From NCBI RefSeq assembly GCF_019175285.1, contig NC_056527.1, forward strand, positions 107,835,129-107,899,128: a stretch of DNA of 64,000 nt, written 5' to 3'. Of this stretch, positions 23,015 through 34,697 are shown piece after piece. The notes below the pieces were generated by a model, which was given only the letters and a program-made list of their open reading frames with translations, made no database searches and was not told where the DNA came from. The translations under genes were made by a program, and so were the position numbers. This DNA is from Sceloporus undulatus (taxonomy: Eukaryota; Chordata; Lepidosauria; Squamata; Phrynosomatidae). Position 1 is the stretch's first letter. Every line of letters starts with the position of its first letter.

Positions 23015-24560
23015 AGGTTCTTTTTTAAATAAAGCTTTTTGATATGATCGGTCTTAGGCCTTTTTCAGATAAAAAAAATAGCTTCCTTAATAGGTAAAGC
23101 AGCTAGACAGACCTGTCTAAATGTTACACATTTGAAACAGGATGATTCTATCCCTGCATCTCTATAGTTCAGGCAATAATTCCCTTAGAATGACCTTATG
23201 GGTACCAAGGAATTGCTTATCAGACTGAAAGGGACTTGGAACCCTTGAACTGTACTTTCTTTGTAGTGAGGGGAACTTATTCTCCACATGTTCAGAGACA
23301 CACTCATTCTCTTTATTACTGTACAAATGTGAAGCCCCTGCACAACTTGATTCAAGGACAAAGTAGGCCCAGCCCAAATCTCCACCCTTTTGCTTGTTAA
23401 ACTGGCCAAGTAAAGTTTCTGCTAAGAATAAAATCTGGAGTATTTATGCTACTAGAGGTAGAAATGACGATCTATGATAAGACCACAGAAGAGCCAGCTG
23501 TCCTACCCTTTATTCTGCCTCCAGTACACCTCTGTGCTTTTCTTTCTTTCTTCTTCTGGGTCTCTGCTTCTTTGCATTTCTGCGTTTCTTTTGTCCATTG
23601 ATCCATACAGTCCCCTTCTGTCTTTGTATCTCTTGGTTATTTTTTCTCCCTCCTGGTTGGCATAAGTCCATGGAACGCTGCATGGTTATGCCAGCAGGGT
23701 GTTGGACCCGGACTGTCTGTCTGCTTGGGGTTACATTGGTGGGGGGAGAAGGAAGGAGGTGGGGGATGACAATTCTGTCTGTTCCGATCTCCGGACCAAT
23801 CGGGCCCCTGGACGCTGTCCCACCATACGCCCCGTAGTCCCATTAGCTGACACGCTGTCAGAATCCCAACCCCAAGGATGAGATAAACAGGTTCCTCTGT
23901 GCAGACAGGAGCTGACAGCTTTGCTCCCCGAGAGGGGCCAAGCCATGGTTCGACCCCGACATACCGGCACTAGCAGGGTGTGAGGAATGTGAGAGAAGAG
24001 CATTTGTAGATCCAGACAGACACATGCAGATACTTTGCTCACACGCACACATACTGGAGTCTTCGTGCCACCACTAGCTCTGAACGCATGGAGCAAAGAA
24101 ACAAGAAAATGGAATGAGAAAGACCTTCAAGCCGAACGTGGAACAGTGTGCCTTTGCACCCATCATAAGAGAGATTGGGCAGGAGGAACCCCAGCATATT
24201 ATCATTTGCAATCTCAGGTTAGACCCTCCAGGATATTATAATTTGCAATCTCAGAGACTGGGCTGCTTTTTGGGAGGTATGGGAATGGAACAGCTCACTA
24301 GAAGTGAATGAAAGATATGGACAGAATGACAGACAAAAGAGTAAGTAGAGATTTGTACAGACATGCAGCTAACTCTATGAGTCAGACAACTGTTCCCTTG
24401 GAACGGCTATCTGAGTTTCAAGGAATGACTGATTAGACCGAATGAGGACTGAATTGTACTTTCTCAATGATGAATGCAATATACTCTTCATGTGTTCAGA
24501 GGCATTCCCAACCTTGGTGTGCATGAGCATAGGCAGACTCCCTACTCTCCCTATCTCTCT
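23015..24560. other. Noncoding upstream of the GPCR gene
   Basis: No coding exon recognised. 'ctatctctctctcttcag' ending at 24568 is a strong splice acceptor, so a 5' UTR exon of the receptor gene probably lies further left and was not identified. Confidence 0.45.
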
Positions 24561-24568
24561 CTCTTCAG
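24551..24568 (+). other. Candidate splice acceptor, 5' UTR of GPCR gene
   Basis: Polypyrimidine run ending in CAG at 24568, 119 bases before the ATG. It implies a spliced leader exon upstream. Confidence 0.5.
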
Positions 24569-24687
24569 ACCTGGATACCTGAACAAGGTGGTATTCAATG
24601 CCATATTTCTTTAGTTGGTCTTTCTCTCAAATATCAGAAGGAACCTCAAGACATTCTGTTTGATGTCCTAACCTTGAGAGTTGCCCT

Positions 24688-25698
24688 ATGGAGCCATCAC
24701 TGACCAACCTTTCCTCGTGGATCTTCTTAAGCAATGCTTCATTGTCAGAAGGTGGAGAATCGGCTGCAGCCCTGGGAGCCGTGCTGAGCCTAATGTGTGC
24801 CACAGGGGTGGCTGGGAACCTCTACACGCTAGCCATTGTGAGGGCCTCCCCATCAGCTTCCTCACTGCGTGTCCATCTGGTCAACCTGGCCCTGGCTGAT
24901 CTGCTGTATCTCTCCACAGCCCCTTTCATTGTCCACAATGGGCTGGTCAAGGACTGGCCATTTGGAGAGGTGGGCTGCCGGATCCTCCTCAGCCTGGACC
25001 TCCTCACTATGCACGCCAGCATCTTCCTGCTCACCTTGATGAGCTGTGAACGATATAGCGCTGTGGCACACCCATTTCAGGCTGCAAGCCACACACGGAG
25101 ATGCCGGCGGCCCCTGGCTATAGCCATCTGGCTCCTGTCTTTTGCCCTGGCTCTCCCCATGATGGTGATGATCCACCAAGAGGAGCGCACAGTGGGGGAT
25201 GAAGCCATCATTCGGCGTCTCTGCTCCCCAACCTGGAGTGAGGAGCAGTACAGACTCTACCTGAGCATCCTTTTCAGTACTAGCATTGTGGCTCCTGGGG
25301 TGGTCATCGGGTCCCTCTATTGGCGTCTCGCGAGGACTTACTGGCTGTCTCAGACCCGTGGTGGCTTAGGCCGTACTCCTAAGAACCGTGTTTTCTTCCT
25401 CATCCTCATCATTGTCCTGGCTTTTTGGGCTTGCTATTTGCCCTTTTGGATTTGGCAACTCCTGCCTCTTTACTGCCCATCGGCTGCGCGTTTGCCAGTC
25501 CAGACGGAGATCTCCATCAACCACCTGGTGACCTGCTTGACGTATGGCAACAGCTGCATCAACCCTTTCCTCTACACCCTGCTAACACGCAACTACCAGG
25601 AGTACTTACGTGCTCGCCAACGGGGGATGTCACACACCTCTCTGCGGTGTCTCCAAAGCAGAGCCAGGTCTCCAGGAGAAGGTGCTGAAGTTGTCTGA
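24688..25698 (+). CDS. Urotensin II receptor-like GPCR
   Basis: This is a 336-residue class A GPCR closest in memory to UTS2R, the plasma-membrane receptor for urotensin II and URP that signals through Gq and calcium. Visible features are N-glycosylation sites at N7 and N16, GVAGN in TM1 (40-44), LALADLLYL in TM2 (D71), and C97-C179 as the TM3/ECL2 disulfide pair. Others are LDLLTMHASIF with D104 (the amine-binding Asp of UTS2R), CERY at 120-123, FWACYLPFW in TM6 (246-254) and NPFLY in TM7 (292-296). The tail LLTRNYQEYLRAR closely follows UTS2R's LLTRNYRDHLRGR. The C-tail is short. Several UTS2R paralogues exist in non-mammalian vertebrates, and I cannot tell which one this is. The coding region is one exon. 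An acceptor at 24568 and a CAG|GTAAGG donor 11 bases after the stop suggest introns in both UTRs. Confidence 0.9.
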   Translation: MEPSLTNLSSWIFLSNASLSEGGESAAALGAVLSLMCATGVAGNLYTLAIVRASPSASSLRVHLVNLALADLLYLSTAPFIVHNGLVKDWPFGEVGCRILLSLDLLTMHASIFLLTLMSCERYSAVAHPFQAASHTRRCRRPLAIAIWLLSFALALPMMVMIHQEERTVGDEAIIRRLCSPTWSEEQYRLYLSILFSTSIVAPGVVIGSLYWRLARTYWLSQTRGGLGRTPKNRVFFLILIIVLAFWACYLPFWIWQLLPLYCPSAARLPVQTEISINHLVTCLTYGNSCINPFLYTLLTRNYQEYLRARQRGMSHTSLRCLQSRARSPGEGAEVV

Positions 25699-25706
25699 GC
25701 AGAGAA

Positions 25707-25715
25707 CAGGTAAGG
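25707..25715 (+). other. Candidate splice donor just after the GPCR stop codon
   Basis: CAG|GTAAGG is a near-perfect donor, 11 bases past TGA. It would give a 3' UTR intron too close to the stop to trigger decay by the usual 50-base rule. Confidence 0.5.
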
Positions 25716-26040
25716 AACATGGTGTTCATAAGTGGTGCTTGGATTGGGATTGTGCACTGGATATTGTGGCTGAAGTCACACTGCTGAGGGCAAAGTTTTG
25801 GTTTGGGAGCTGACTCAGGTCTCCACTCTAAAGGTTATGACTTATTCAGAACAGAGGAGTTTTTGCCAGTGGCAACATGAGAGTCACCAGCCACCATTGC
25901 ATGAAAACACTCTCACTGTCACAGCAGAACTAAAGTTGCAGGCCTGCAGGTTTATACAACCACAACTGCATAATTTTGATTTCCTTTGCAAGATTATTTT
26001 TACCATTTTGCATGAAGAAGAAGTTATTCAGCTTCTGAAA
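25716..26040. other. Noncoding, nothing recognised
   Basis: Probably GPCR 3' UTR or intron; no repeat identified. Confidence 0.4.
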
Positions 26041-26041
26041 C

Positions 26042-26268
26042 TTGTTGTTGTTACTGTGATAGTGTCCCTTCAAGTTGTTTCCAATTCATGGCAACCCTAA
26101 GGTGAAACTCCCACAGGATTATCTTGGCAACAATTGTTCAGAGGGGTTTTGCAATTGCATTCTGAGGCTGAGAGAGTGTGACTTGCCCAAGGTCATCCCA
26201 GTGGACTTCCATGGCTAAGTGGCAGTTTGAACCCTGGGTTCCTAGAGTCCTAGTCCAAATGCTAGTAT
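26042..26268 (-). mobile_element. Sauria SINE
   Basis: Minus orientation: AAC-rich end, 'gaattggaaacaacttgaaggg' Bov-B-like tail, 'gggcaagtcacactctctcagcc' core and a degraded tRNA head. Confidence 0.88.
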
Positions 26269-26284
26269 GTCTTTTGCACCTTCT

Positions 26285-27340
26285 GTTTGACCTAATAAAG
26301 ATATCACCAGTGTGTATTTTAGATTTTGCCATTCTTTAATGGTAATGTCATTCCTGGCATCCTGTCTAATGTTTCTTTCATACTGTGTCTACTTTTTTCT
26401 TTAATTTAAAAGTTTTTGCATGCTTCCAATTTGTTTTTATCCACCATTGGTCCTTAACCTGGTTCATTCATGCAGAGACCGAATGACTTGCCTAGAGAAA
26501 AATTATGTGGAAGAAACCCCCTGAATAATTGCAGGCCTATATTCCAGTCTTCTAGATCTCCGTACTCTCTGTTCCTGGGACTAGAGAGCTGTAGGATTCT
26601 TGGAGGCAGGAGCATGATGTAGAATGCTTATCTAAGCTAAGGCTTAACAGTTTTTTTGCACTGTGGATTAATTTTTCTTAGAACTATAACAGGTTGAAGA
26701 TCAACAGGTAAAGACTGTCCGCTATCAAAACATTGGGTGCATCCAGAGGGACTCTTTTGAGAAGTCATCATAGAGTCCTCTGTGCCTGTAACTTGTCCTT
26801 AAACTATAATGTGGCAATTATTTTTATGAATGGTGACTCCGTTGGACACACGTCAGGCTGAAGATCAACAGGAGAAGACTGTTCTCAGGTGCATACAGAT
26901 TATGTAATTTCCCACACTTGCAGCTTGTCCTACACAATTTATCCCTACTATTGTGTACTACTACTATCCATGGTGTTGTGTCCCATCCACTGCCTTTATT
27001 CCCAGTGATAAGATGGGTGCCAAACCAGCTCATTTCTCCTGCTCCCAAATTGTGTTTTTACCAGTGCTGTGAAGCTGGTATGCTAAACCTTTGACTGTAA
27101 CTCCTCTGTTTTTATACAGTCTGACTCTGTCTCCAACTCTTTCATAAATGGCAAATTGGTAATAGCAAACATACTATAGGAAAATGTTAGCACAAGACAT
27201 TTAATCACCACCATGTGAATAAGCAGGCTACTGTGATTGATAGAATATATCTATATATATATCTATATATGAATGAGATCAAAATTTCAGAATAAGGAAA
27301 CTTTTCTAAATTCCTTTAAAAGTCGATATAAACAAGGCAC
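26285..27340. other. Noncoding; small repeat remnants
   Basis: 26285-26335 resembles the 'aataaagatatcac' end of the TTCGAAAGCTTGCA family. The two segments near 26690 and 26850 share 'gaagatcaacaggagaagactgt'-like text, a weak local duplication. AT repeats near 27245-27270. Confidence 0.4.
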
Positions 27341-27344
27341 TTAA

Positions 27345-27790
27345 TAAATAAGTTTGTATTTTGAAGCCAGAGTTGAATTTGGTGTCTTTCCACCTAAAAT
27401 TGCTTCTAACTCCTCAGCCCTAGTTTTCACATGCTTGGCTGTATTTTTTCCTAAGAAACAGACTGATAATAAATCATCACATTCTGAGAAGTGTTTCTTG
27501 CTTTTCTTTCCGCTTTCAGTCTTCATGTGGCCTTCAAAAAGAAATCTTGCCCAATGTATGATGATCATGCACACATTTATTTCTTGGGTATTCCTATGTC
27601 AATATTTCACCATTATTCTTTGTGGTTAGCAACTGTGCTGTGCTTTGGAGTTCTGAAAAGGGAGGCAATTTCTCTTCTTCTGCAGCTTGCATCTCATGCA
27701 ACTACCTGTTTTAAAACATTTTTTAGTTGCTTCAGAAAAATGACACAATCCTCAGCTATATTTTGCTCTTCTACTATCTCATGCACCCCA
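27345..27790 (-). pseudogene. Possible gene remnant of unknown origin
   Basis: Two minus-strand segments read like protein but are in separate frames with stops between: one gives GVHEIVEEQNIAEDCVIFLK, the other TRAEELEAILGGKTPNST. Charge and helix-like spacing look coding, but I recognise no family. It could be a decayed processed copy or chance. Confidence 0.2.
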
Positions 27791-28034
27791 GTAGCCTTGT
27801 AGAAAAATTAATCAGGCACCAGCATGTAAGAAAGGGGATGCTCATGTATTAAACCATGGGTGAGAAAAGTGTGGCTCTCTAAATATTATTGGAATACATC
27901 TTCCAGCATTTAATTTGTTGCGATTGTATTTTTACCGCCAGAGAAGAAGCCTACCTAGTGTGCCAAAACACTCTGACTGCCTTTATGTACTGTGCACATA
28001 GACTTGAAGGAAGGGGTGCATCATTAGAAAAATA

Positions 28035-28258
28035 ATGCGATGTAGTGGTTTCACTGTGGAACTAGGACTCTGAGAGATCAGGGTTCAAATCCCTGCCTTG
28101 CCATGGAAACTCAATGGGTTACCTTAGGCAAGTCACACTCTCTCAGCCTCAGAGGATGGCAAACTTCCAGTGAATAAATCCTATCAGGAAAACTCCAAGA
28201 TAGCCTCACTTTATAGTTAAAATAATTTGAAACATGACTTGAAGGCATGTAACAACTC
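28035..28258 (+). mobile_element. Sauria SINE
   Basis: 'gcgatgtagtggttt', B-box GGGTTCAAATCCC, 'ggcaagtcacactctctcag', and tail 'catgacttgaaggcatgtaac'. Confidence 0.85.
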
Positions 28259-28539
28259 AGGCAGTACAATTTCATAAACCAGCCAAGTTCAATAAAGATG
28301 CTGGAAACCCCTAACTCTCCTATCCACAAGCCACAAGCAGAATTACTTTTCTGTTGCAAATGAAGTTGAAATTTGATTATCTGAATTTTATTGCTCCTTG
28401 CCTTTGGTTCCCACATGGACAAGAAACGGACTGGCCTTTGCCTCCATTGATATCCTTCTAGACTAGACCATCTTAACTGACAACAAAAGTAACATCTGAG
28501 ACAAAATGTGAGCCTGCCATCACTTTTCTTCTCCTGTAT

Positions 28540-28640
28540 GATTTTTAATATCCTTGCCTGATGACGAAGCAAGTGAAGCTTTGAAAGCTTGCATGATGTA
28601 TTTCCTCCATTTTAGTTGGCCAATAAAAGTACAGTATAGC
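28540..28640 (+). repeat. Dispersed repeat, 'TTCGAAAGCTTGCA' family
   Basis: 'ttgcctgatgacgaagcaagtgaagctttgaaagcttgcatgatg...ggccaataaaagta' matches 5905-6105. Confidence 0.55.
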
Positions 28641-28653
28641 TCTTTTGTGAAAG

Positions 28654-28868
28654 TGGTCCAAAACAAAATAATCCAGTTTGAGACTGCTTTAACTGCCTTG
28701 GTTCAGTGCTGGGGGATCCTGGGAACTATAATGCAATGTAGCGCCAGAGCTCTCTGATAGTGAAGGCTAAATGTCTCACAAAACTACAGTTCCCAGAATT
28801 CCCTAGTGTTGAGGCAAGGCAGTTAAAGTGGTCTTTAACTGGATTATTTATCCAGTGTGTTTTGGACC
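28654..28868. mobile_element. Foldback MITE family A, copy 1
   Basis: Ends ggtccaaaac and gttttggacc. The inner arms 'gctttaactgcct...ctgggaactataat' and 'acagttcccagaattcc...ggcagttaaag' are complementary. About 215 bp, noncoding. Similar copies are at 30530, 41934, 58427 and 61165. Confidence 0.85.
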
Positions 28869-28869
28869 A

Positions 28870-29830
28870 AAATGACTTGAAGGGACAAACAGACTATTTT
28901 GTGATGGAGAGAGAGTATTAATTTCTCAATGACAATATAAAAGTAATTACTCTAAAGTGTTGATACTTTACTATGGTTGCTTTTATAATCCTGTAAAGAA
29001 CATATAGATGACTCCCATTGCTAACAAATATATAAAGATAGTTTAAAGATTGGCAATTATTTTTCCTAACTATAATTCCTAAAAGCCACTGACTAAGCTG
29101 TCTGGATATTTAAGAAGCTGTAGTCCAAAAAGTAACTTGTCCAACTTTGTGTTGCCCTGGCTCCTTTATCTGCCACAGCTGTTTTTCTTGGAGGCCATAA
29201 ATTAATACTTTGCCTTTGTAAATTTTGTTGGAAAGGATCAACATAACCATCTGGACTGAAATAACTCAGGGTTCAGATGAAGTAATCTTTTGCTTATAAA
29301 AACTCACAGTGCCATAAAGTAGTCTTTAAGGTGCCATCTTAAAGGCTTTGATCTTCTTTACTGTCAAGGTTCGCTGGAAATCTTTTAGGAACAAAAACCA
29401 CCAGATATATACAAGTATGTGTATGTGTATGTATATATATATATATATTTCATTTTCCTGGAACTTTCCATGGTTCAAAGGGATGGATGGATGTTTCAAC
29501 TTTAATTTCCCGTCAGCAAAAATAAAAATACTTGGAGGTCACGCTCATTTCTACCTAGAAACCACAACATATTTTCCCCCAAATAGTCACTTCCAAGTTT
29601 AAGGTTATTCTAAAACTTTCACACTGTAGAATTCCTCTTTTTTATACCAGCTGGCAAAAAGAGACAACGATCGAGCCACACAGCTATGGCAGATAAAGTT
29701 GAGTCAAAATTCTATAATTGTGTAGCATGAAAGGGAGCTTTGTCCCAACAGTCTGAAACCTGTACATTAGAATAAGGGTGGGAATTATAGCCAAAGGCAG
29801 AAGTGTTGTCTATGTACAATAACATCCAAA
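28870..29830. other. Noncoding; (TA)n at about 29405-29450
   Basis: No supported gene. A short TATG/TA run is embedded. Confidence 0.4.
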
Positions 29831-29834
29831 ATCA

Positions 29835-29935
29835 GTGATACCTTTAATGCACCAACCAAAATGCACAAAATACATGATGCAAGCTTTTGAAGCCCCACTA
29901 GCTTCTTCATCAGGCAAAAGTGTTAAAAATCAAAC
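29835..29935 (-). repeat. Dispersed repeat, 'TTCGAAAGCTTGCA' family, inverted
   Basis: 'gatacctttaatg...tgatgcaagcttttgaagccccactagcttcttcatcaggc' is the reverse complement of the family seen at 5905 and 28540. Confidence 0.55.
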
Positions 29936-30529
29936 AGCAAAGGGGGGGGGCATATAACAATGTTAGTCACAAGCTTGCATTTTGTCAAGATCATGTATGT
30001 AATTCCCACACGCAATTTAGAAGAGCCAAATCCATTTGAGCCCCACTTGGAGGAGCACTTCTGTTTTTTTCAAAACAGCTTTCAAGGGCTAAAGCCAACC
30101 CGTGGGGTGGAAATATGTTTAAATCACAAAATGGAACACAAATCCCAGCTTCTGGCAGTGTAATTTACCATTTGATTGTTAATATTTGTAGAGGTGCTAG
30201 TGGGACACACTGCCTGTTTTGCCATGCCATGTCAGGCCCATGGGCTACTGTTTGGCCATTCCTGTCCTACGTTCCTGAGATTAACTATGCAGCCACTGTG
30301 ATGACTACAGCATAAGCCAACATCTCCCATACACCCCACCTTTCTCTCGCTACGCTTTTAAGAACATCTTCCCTGATGAAATGATCTGGAGAGCTCTAAA
30401 GCTTGCACACAAATTTTGTGGAGTCTTGATTGCCCCAATGTGGCACACCTTCTTTCATTATTATCCATACAGATAGGTCAAATGTGAATACAAATCTGGA
30501 TTCAAATTCCCACTTGACTTTGAAACTCA

Positions 30530-30743
30530 GGTCCACAACACACTGCAGAAATAATCCAATCCAAGACTGCTTTAACTGCCCTGGCTCAATGCTAGGGAAT
30601 CTTGGGAACTGTCGTTTATTGTGGCCCTCTGACAGAGAAGACTCAGTCTCTCACAAAACTACAGTTCTCAGAATTCCCTAGCACTGAGCCAGGGCAGCTA
30701 ATGTGGTCTCAAAGTGGATTATTTCTGCAGCATGTTTTGGACC
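30530..30743. mobile_element. Foldback MITE family A, copy 2
   Basis: ggtccacaacacactgcag at the left, ctgcagcatgttttggacc at the right. Same internal palindrome as copy 1. Confidence 0.88.
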
Positions 30744-30880
30744 TCACCAAGTGACCTTGGGCCAAGCACTATTCAGTCTAGCCTTCCTTACAAGGTTATT
30801 TTGAAGATAAAAATGAGGAGGAGGACTTTGCATGCCAATTTTGAGCATGACTTGGAAGAAAAGCAGGATGCAAATGTAAC
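30744..30880 (+). repeat. tRNA-SINE body fragment ('GGTTATTTTGAAGATAAAAATG' type)
   Basis: 'caagtgaccttgggccaagcac' and 'cttacaaggttattttgaag' form a headless copy of the same SINE type as at 20730. Family A copy 2 abuts its 5' side. Confidence 0.5.
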
Positions 30881-31219
30881 AAGCAAAAAAATATATTTTT
30901 GTCTTACCCTAGACTGAATCGGTTTAATTAGCCCACATTTGGATCACACTCGCCGGAGCCTCCTTGCTTATGAACCCAATGGTTGAATGACCAAAAAGAG
31001 AGGTTCTGTGGCTTTGCAGCTGCATGAAAGGCAGAAATTCAACAGGTCCAACCTCCTTCTCTGCAGGCACTGAGAGTTTGCCAGGTCACTGCCTAGTACT
31101 GCCCTCTGGAGGGAGGTTTGAGTCATGGAAGCACAGAGCCAGCCTTTCTCTATAATGCTCCCAGAATGGCTTTGTTGACACTGATCATCAATGACTAGTG
31201 CCAGCAACATCATCATACA

Positions 31220-31851
31220 TTGAACATGAGTGAACAGTGCGATGCGGCAGCTAAAAAGGCCAATGCAATTTTAGGCTGCATCAATAAAAATAGTGTCTAG
31301 TAATAGTGCCACTGTATTCTGCTTTGGTCAGGCCCCACCTGGAATATTGTGTCCAGTTCTGGGCACCACAATTCAAAAAGGACATTGAGAAACTGGAGCG
31401 TGTCCAAAGGAGGGTGACTAAAATGGTGAAAGGTCTGGAAACCATGCCCTATGAGAAACGACTCAGGGAGCTGGGTATGTTTAGCCTGGAGAAAAGAAGG
31501 TTAAGAGGTGATAGGATAGCCCTGTTTAAATATTTGAAAGGAAGTCATATTGAGGAGGGAGCTGTCTTGTTTTCTGCTGCTCCAGAGAACAGGACCTGGA
31601 ACAATGGATGCAAGCTCCACGAAAGAGATTCCATCTCAACATTAGGAGGAACTTCCTGACAGTAAGGGCTGTTCGACAGTGGAACAAACTCCCTCAGAGT
31701 GTAGTGGAATCTCTTTCCTTGGAGGTCTTTAAGCAGAGGTTAGATGGCCATCTGTCAGGGATGCTTTGATTTGGATTTCCTGCATGGCAGAATGGGGTTG
31801 GACTGGATGGCCCTAGTGGTCTCTTCCAACTCTACGATTCTATGATTCTAG
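31220..31851 (+). mobile_element. CR1 LINE 3' fragment
   Basis: CR1 ORF2 end from LNMSEQCDAAAKKANAI through [15 protein letters not shown] to the 3' UTR and CTACGATTCTATGATTCTA tail. It carries a small deletion and frame breaks. Confidence 0.93.
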
Positions 31852-31854
31852 GCT

Positions 31855-34690
31855 ACCAAAGGACAGGGCTGGAAATCACACACCAGTCTCCAGAGATAGG
31901 TTGGACTGCAGATCCTAGCGCCCTAACCCTGCATAATGAATGGTGAGTGATGTTGGAAGTTGCAGTCCAGCAAGATCTGGAAGGCCACATAATCCTCTCC
32001 TTCTCAGTCAAAAGCATCCAAGCTTTAAAGAGCTGTGCATTTACCTGTTTTACTCCAGATGCAAACATACTGCCCTCTGGAAAGGCTTTAATCACACAAG
32101 ACTTGCCCCAAATACTTCGCTGCCAGATCCAAAACACAAGACCTCCTCCTCACACAGGCACACACACATACACACACCTTTCCAAGGACAGAAGTCAACT
32201 GGGTTGGCAAGTAAATCGTACTTCAGCACTAGCAATGGGACACAGTTTATTCCATCTTGAGACTGGAGACAGGGAGGGGAGATACTTTTGGACAATTATT
32301 CCCAGAATTTCCCAGCCAGCATGGGCAAATAAAATTATTTTTCTTCACAAATTACTCTGCTGTTATTGCACTTCAAGCTCACCTAGCAGATATAGGTATA
32401 CTCCAGAATCTAGGGTTATTGTTACACATGAACATAGGATTTTGCCCCACCATTCAATTGCTTCAATGGTTCTACTCTAATTGGGTTAAAGAACAGGGTT
32501 CTAGCCTGTGTGTGTTAACTAGTGATAATCTGCATGTATAGGAACAGCAAGATCTGACTCTGAGACCACCTCCAAATGGCTAAAACAAAAAACAAAAGCC
32601 AAAGACCGGAAAACTGGAAGTCCTAGGTTTGGTACCTGTGCTTTCCAATTTTATTTTGGCGATCCACATTATGTTTACTTCATTCCAAAGTATTTCTTGG
32701 AAGCAATGGCAGTTAAAGTGGTGCCAAACTGCACTATTTATACTATATAGAAATACTATATATATGTAGATGCACCCTAAATTAAGTGAGACTTACTGCT
32801 GAGTAAATGGACACACAACTGTGTTGGAAGACTGCTATCCTAAACATACTTTCTAAAATGTTAGCTTCAAGTGAAAAATAGTGAAACTTGCTTCAAGTAA
32901 ACATATATAAGACTGCACTTAGAATTCACTGCTAAAGAGCTCTAGCACTGTTGTCAAAGGGAATTTACTAGAGCTCTCTATACAATTATTCAAGTACAGA
33001 AATGTCTACCCAAGCCATGACATTCACTGGGTAGTCCTAGATATAAAAAACAACAACCCAGCTCCAAATTGCTTTTTATTTTGTGAGGATAATATAGGGG
33101 AAGGTCATAAGCCCTGTCCTGAGTTCCTTGGCAGAACAACAGGATAAATGGATCAGACAGAAATAACCAGGAAGACTTTTTTCTTTCTCTCATTTTAACA
33201 AAATAAAATTCTGACTGTCCCCACCTCTATCCCCCAAGAACAGGAGGATATGGGTATGATTGACACACTTTACTAAATGTTTGGGGCATCTCAGATTGTT
33301 AGGCCTTGATGCTTCAGATCCAGTGAACAACATGCAATGCCTATCACTTCTATGCAGGTCAGTGTGTGGGGTTTCCATTACATTTGGGGGAAACTAATGG
33401 TTTCAGAGATGAAATTTTGGGGTTCAGTAGTTTGGATGTCATTTTAGAAGTCAAAAGAGGATCTCCCGTAGGCGTAATCAGAAATATCAGATACTCAATA
33501 ATTCAGGCAGGGATTGGATTCAGCTCATTGGGACCCACTGGAATTCAGAGTCAATGGTCAAGAAAATAACTAAATGTGGCATCACGGAGTACAGTTTCTC
33601 AGAGGATGAGAGAGAACCCATACTCTCAGGCAAACTGCAAAACCAATGAGAAATTTAATGAAAGACTACACACATAGAAAGAAAGCGCTTACGAAGCCAA
33701 CAGTTTTGAAAGGGCAATTTTGCTACAGCACCATGAGAATTTCAAAACAGAGGAGTGTTCTCAAGGACAATACTCTCAGGGACAGGATGAAAAGACTATA
33801 GTTAGAACTAGGCTGAAAGGCCAAAGTCTGGACCACGAGGTAACCATTTTGACTGGATCAAGGCTCAGTTTCAGCTCCCTGGTCCTGGAAGAACATCGGG
33901 TTGGACATGAAGGATTCTCAGTTTGGTCTGAAAATAGGTTGAAGCAAAGGATGGATCTCTTGGTGCCTGGCAACCAATGGGACCATTTGAGGTGAGACTC
34001 TGAGGCAGAAGGTCAGGATCCCATTCAGCAGAATGAGAAAAATGTTCCCCAAAGTGGCAAGACTGGTTCATCACTGTTTGAAGTAAATGAAGGAACTTAC
34101 CAGTACATCTTCTATCTAAAGAGGGCCAGGTTATAAAACTTTTAAGTCAACCTTAATTACCTAATTGCATCTCTTTTTAAAATACAACACCAGGATCCAC
34201 AAGGAAGGAGATTTAACTGTAGAAAATTGGGGACTAGAAAACAAAATCTGTTGGTGTTTAGAGAACATCCAATGCAACAGAGCAGGGGCAGAAAACTGTT
34301 TGGAAACCGGAGTCAAAATTTCCCCCCACCCCCACTGTGGGCCATGCCCTGCCTCCAGCAAGCCCAAATATTTGTTTCCCCCCTCTGCATATCTTCTCAA
34401 AATGGCATTCAAAGTGATGCTGTATAACTTCCTGTCACCATTTTGAGAAGGGCAGAAGAAAATGGGTGGGTGTGGGTATTTGTGCATGTTTTCAGAAGGG
34501 AGCCTTTCTGCATGATTTGGGGCCAAATATTGCCTCAAAATTGTGACAATTAAAAAAAAACAAAAACGGGATGGTTGAGGGGCTTCCAGGACCACTAATA
34601 TATGGTTCTAGTGCTGTATGTGGCCCTTAGGCTTCATTATGCGCACCCCTGCACTGGAAGAACATCCAGTTTCTCAAGCCCTCCCACATG
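31855..34690. other. Noncoding, about 2.8 kb
   Basis: No convincing exon or RNA gene. 32700-32760 holds a fragment of the foldback MITE family ('ggcagttaaagtggtgcc'). A (CACA)n-rich patch is at 32155-32180. The right part is presumably the zinc-finger 3' UTR. Confidence 0.4.
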
Positions 34691-34697
34691 GGGCAGG

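Noticed and set aside
34161-34595. 144-codon minus frame downstream of the zinc-finger gene
   Set aside because: No family match; lies in the expected 3' UTR and overlaps equal-length plus frames.
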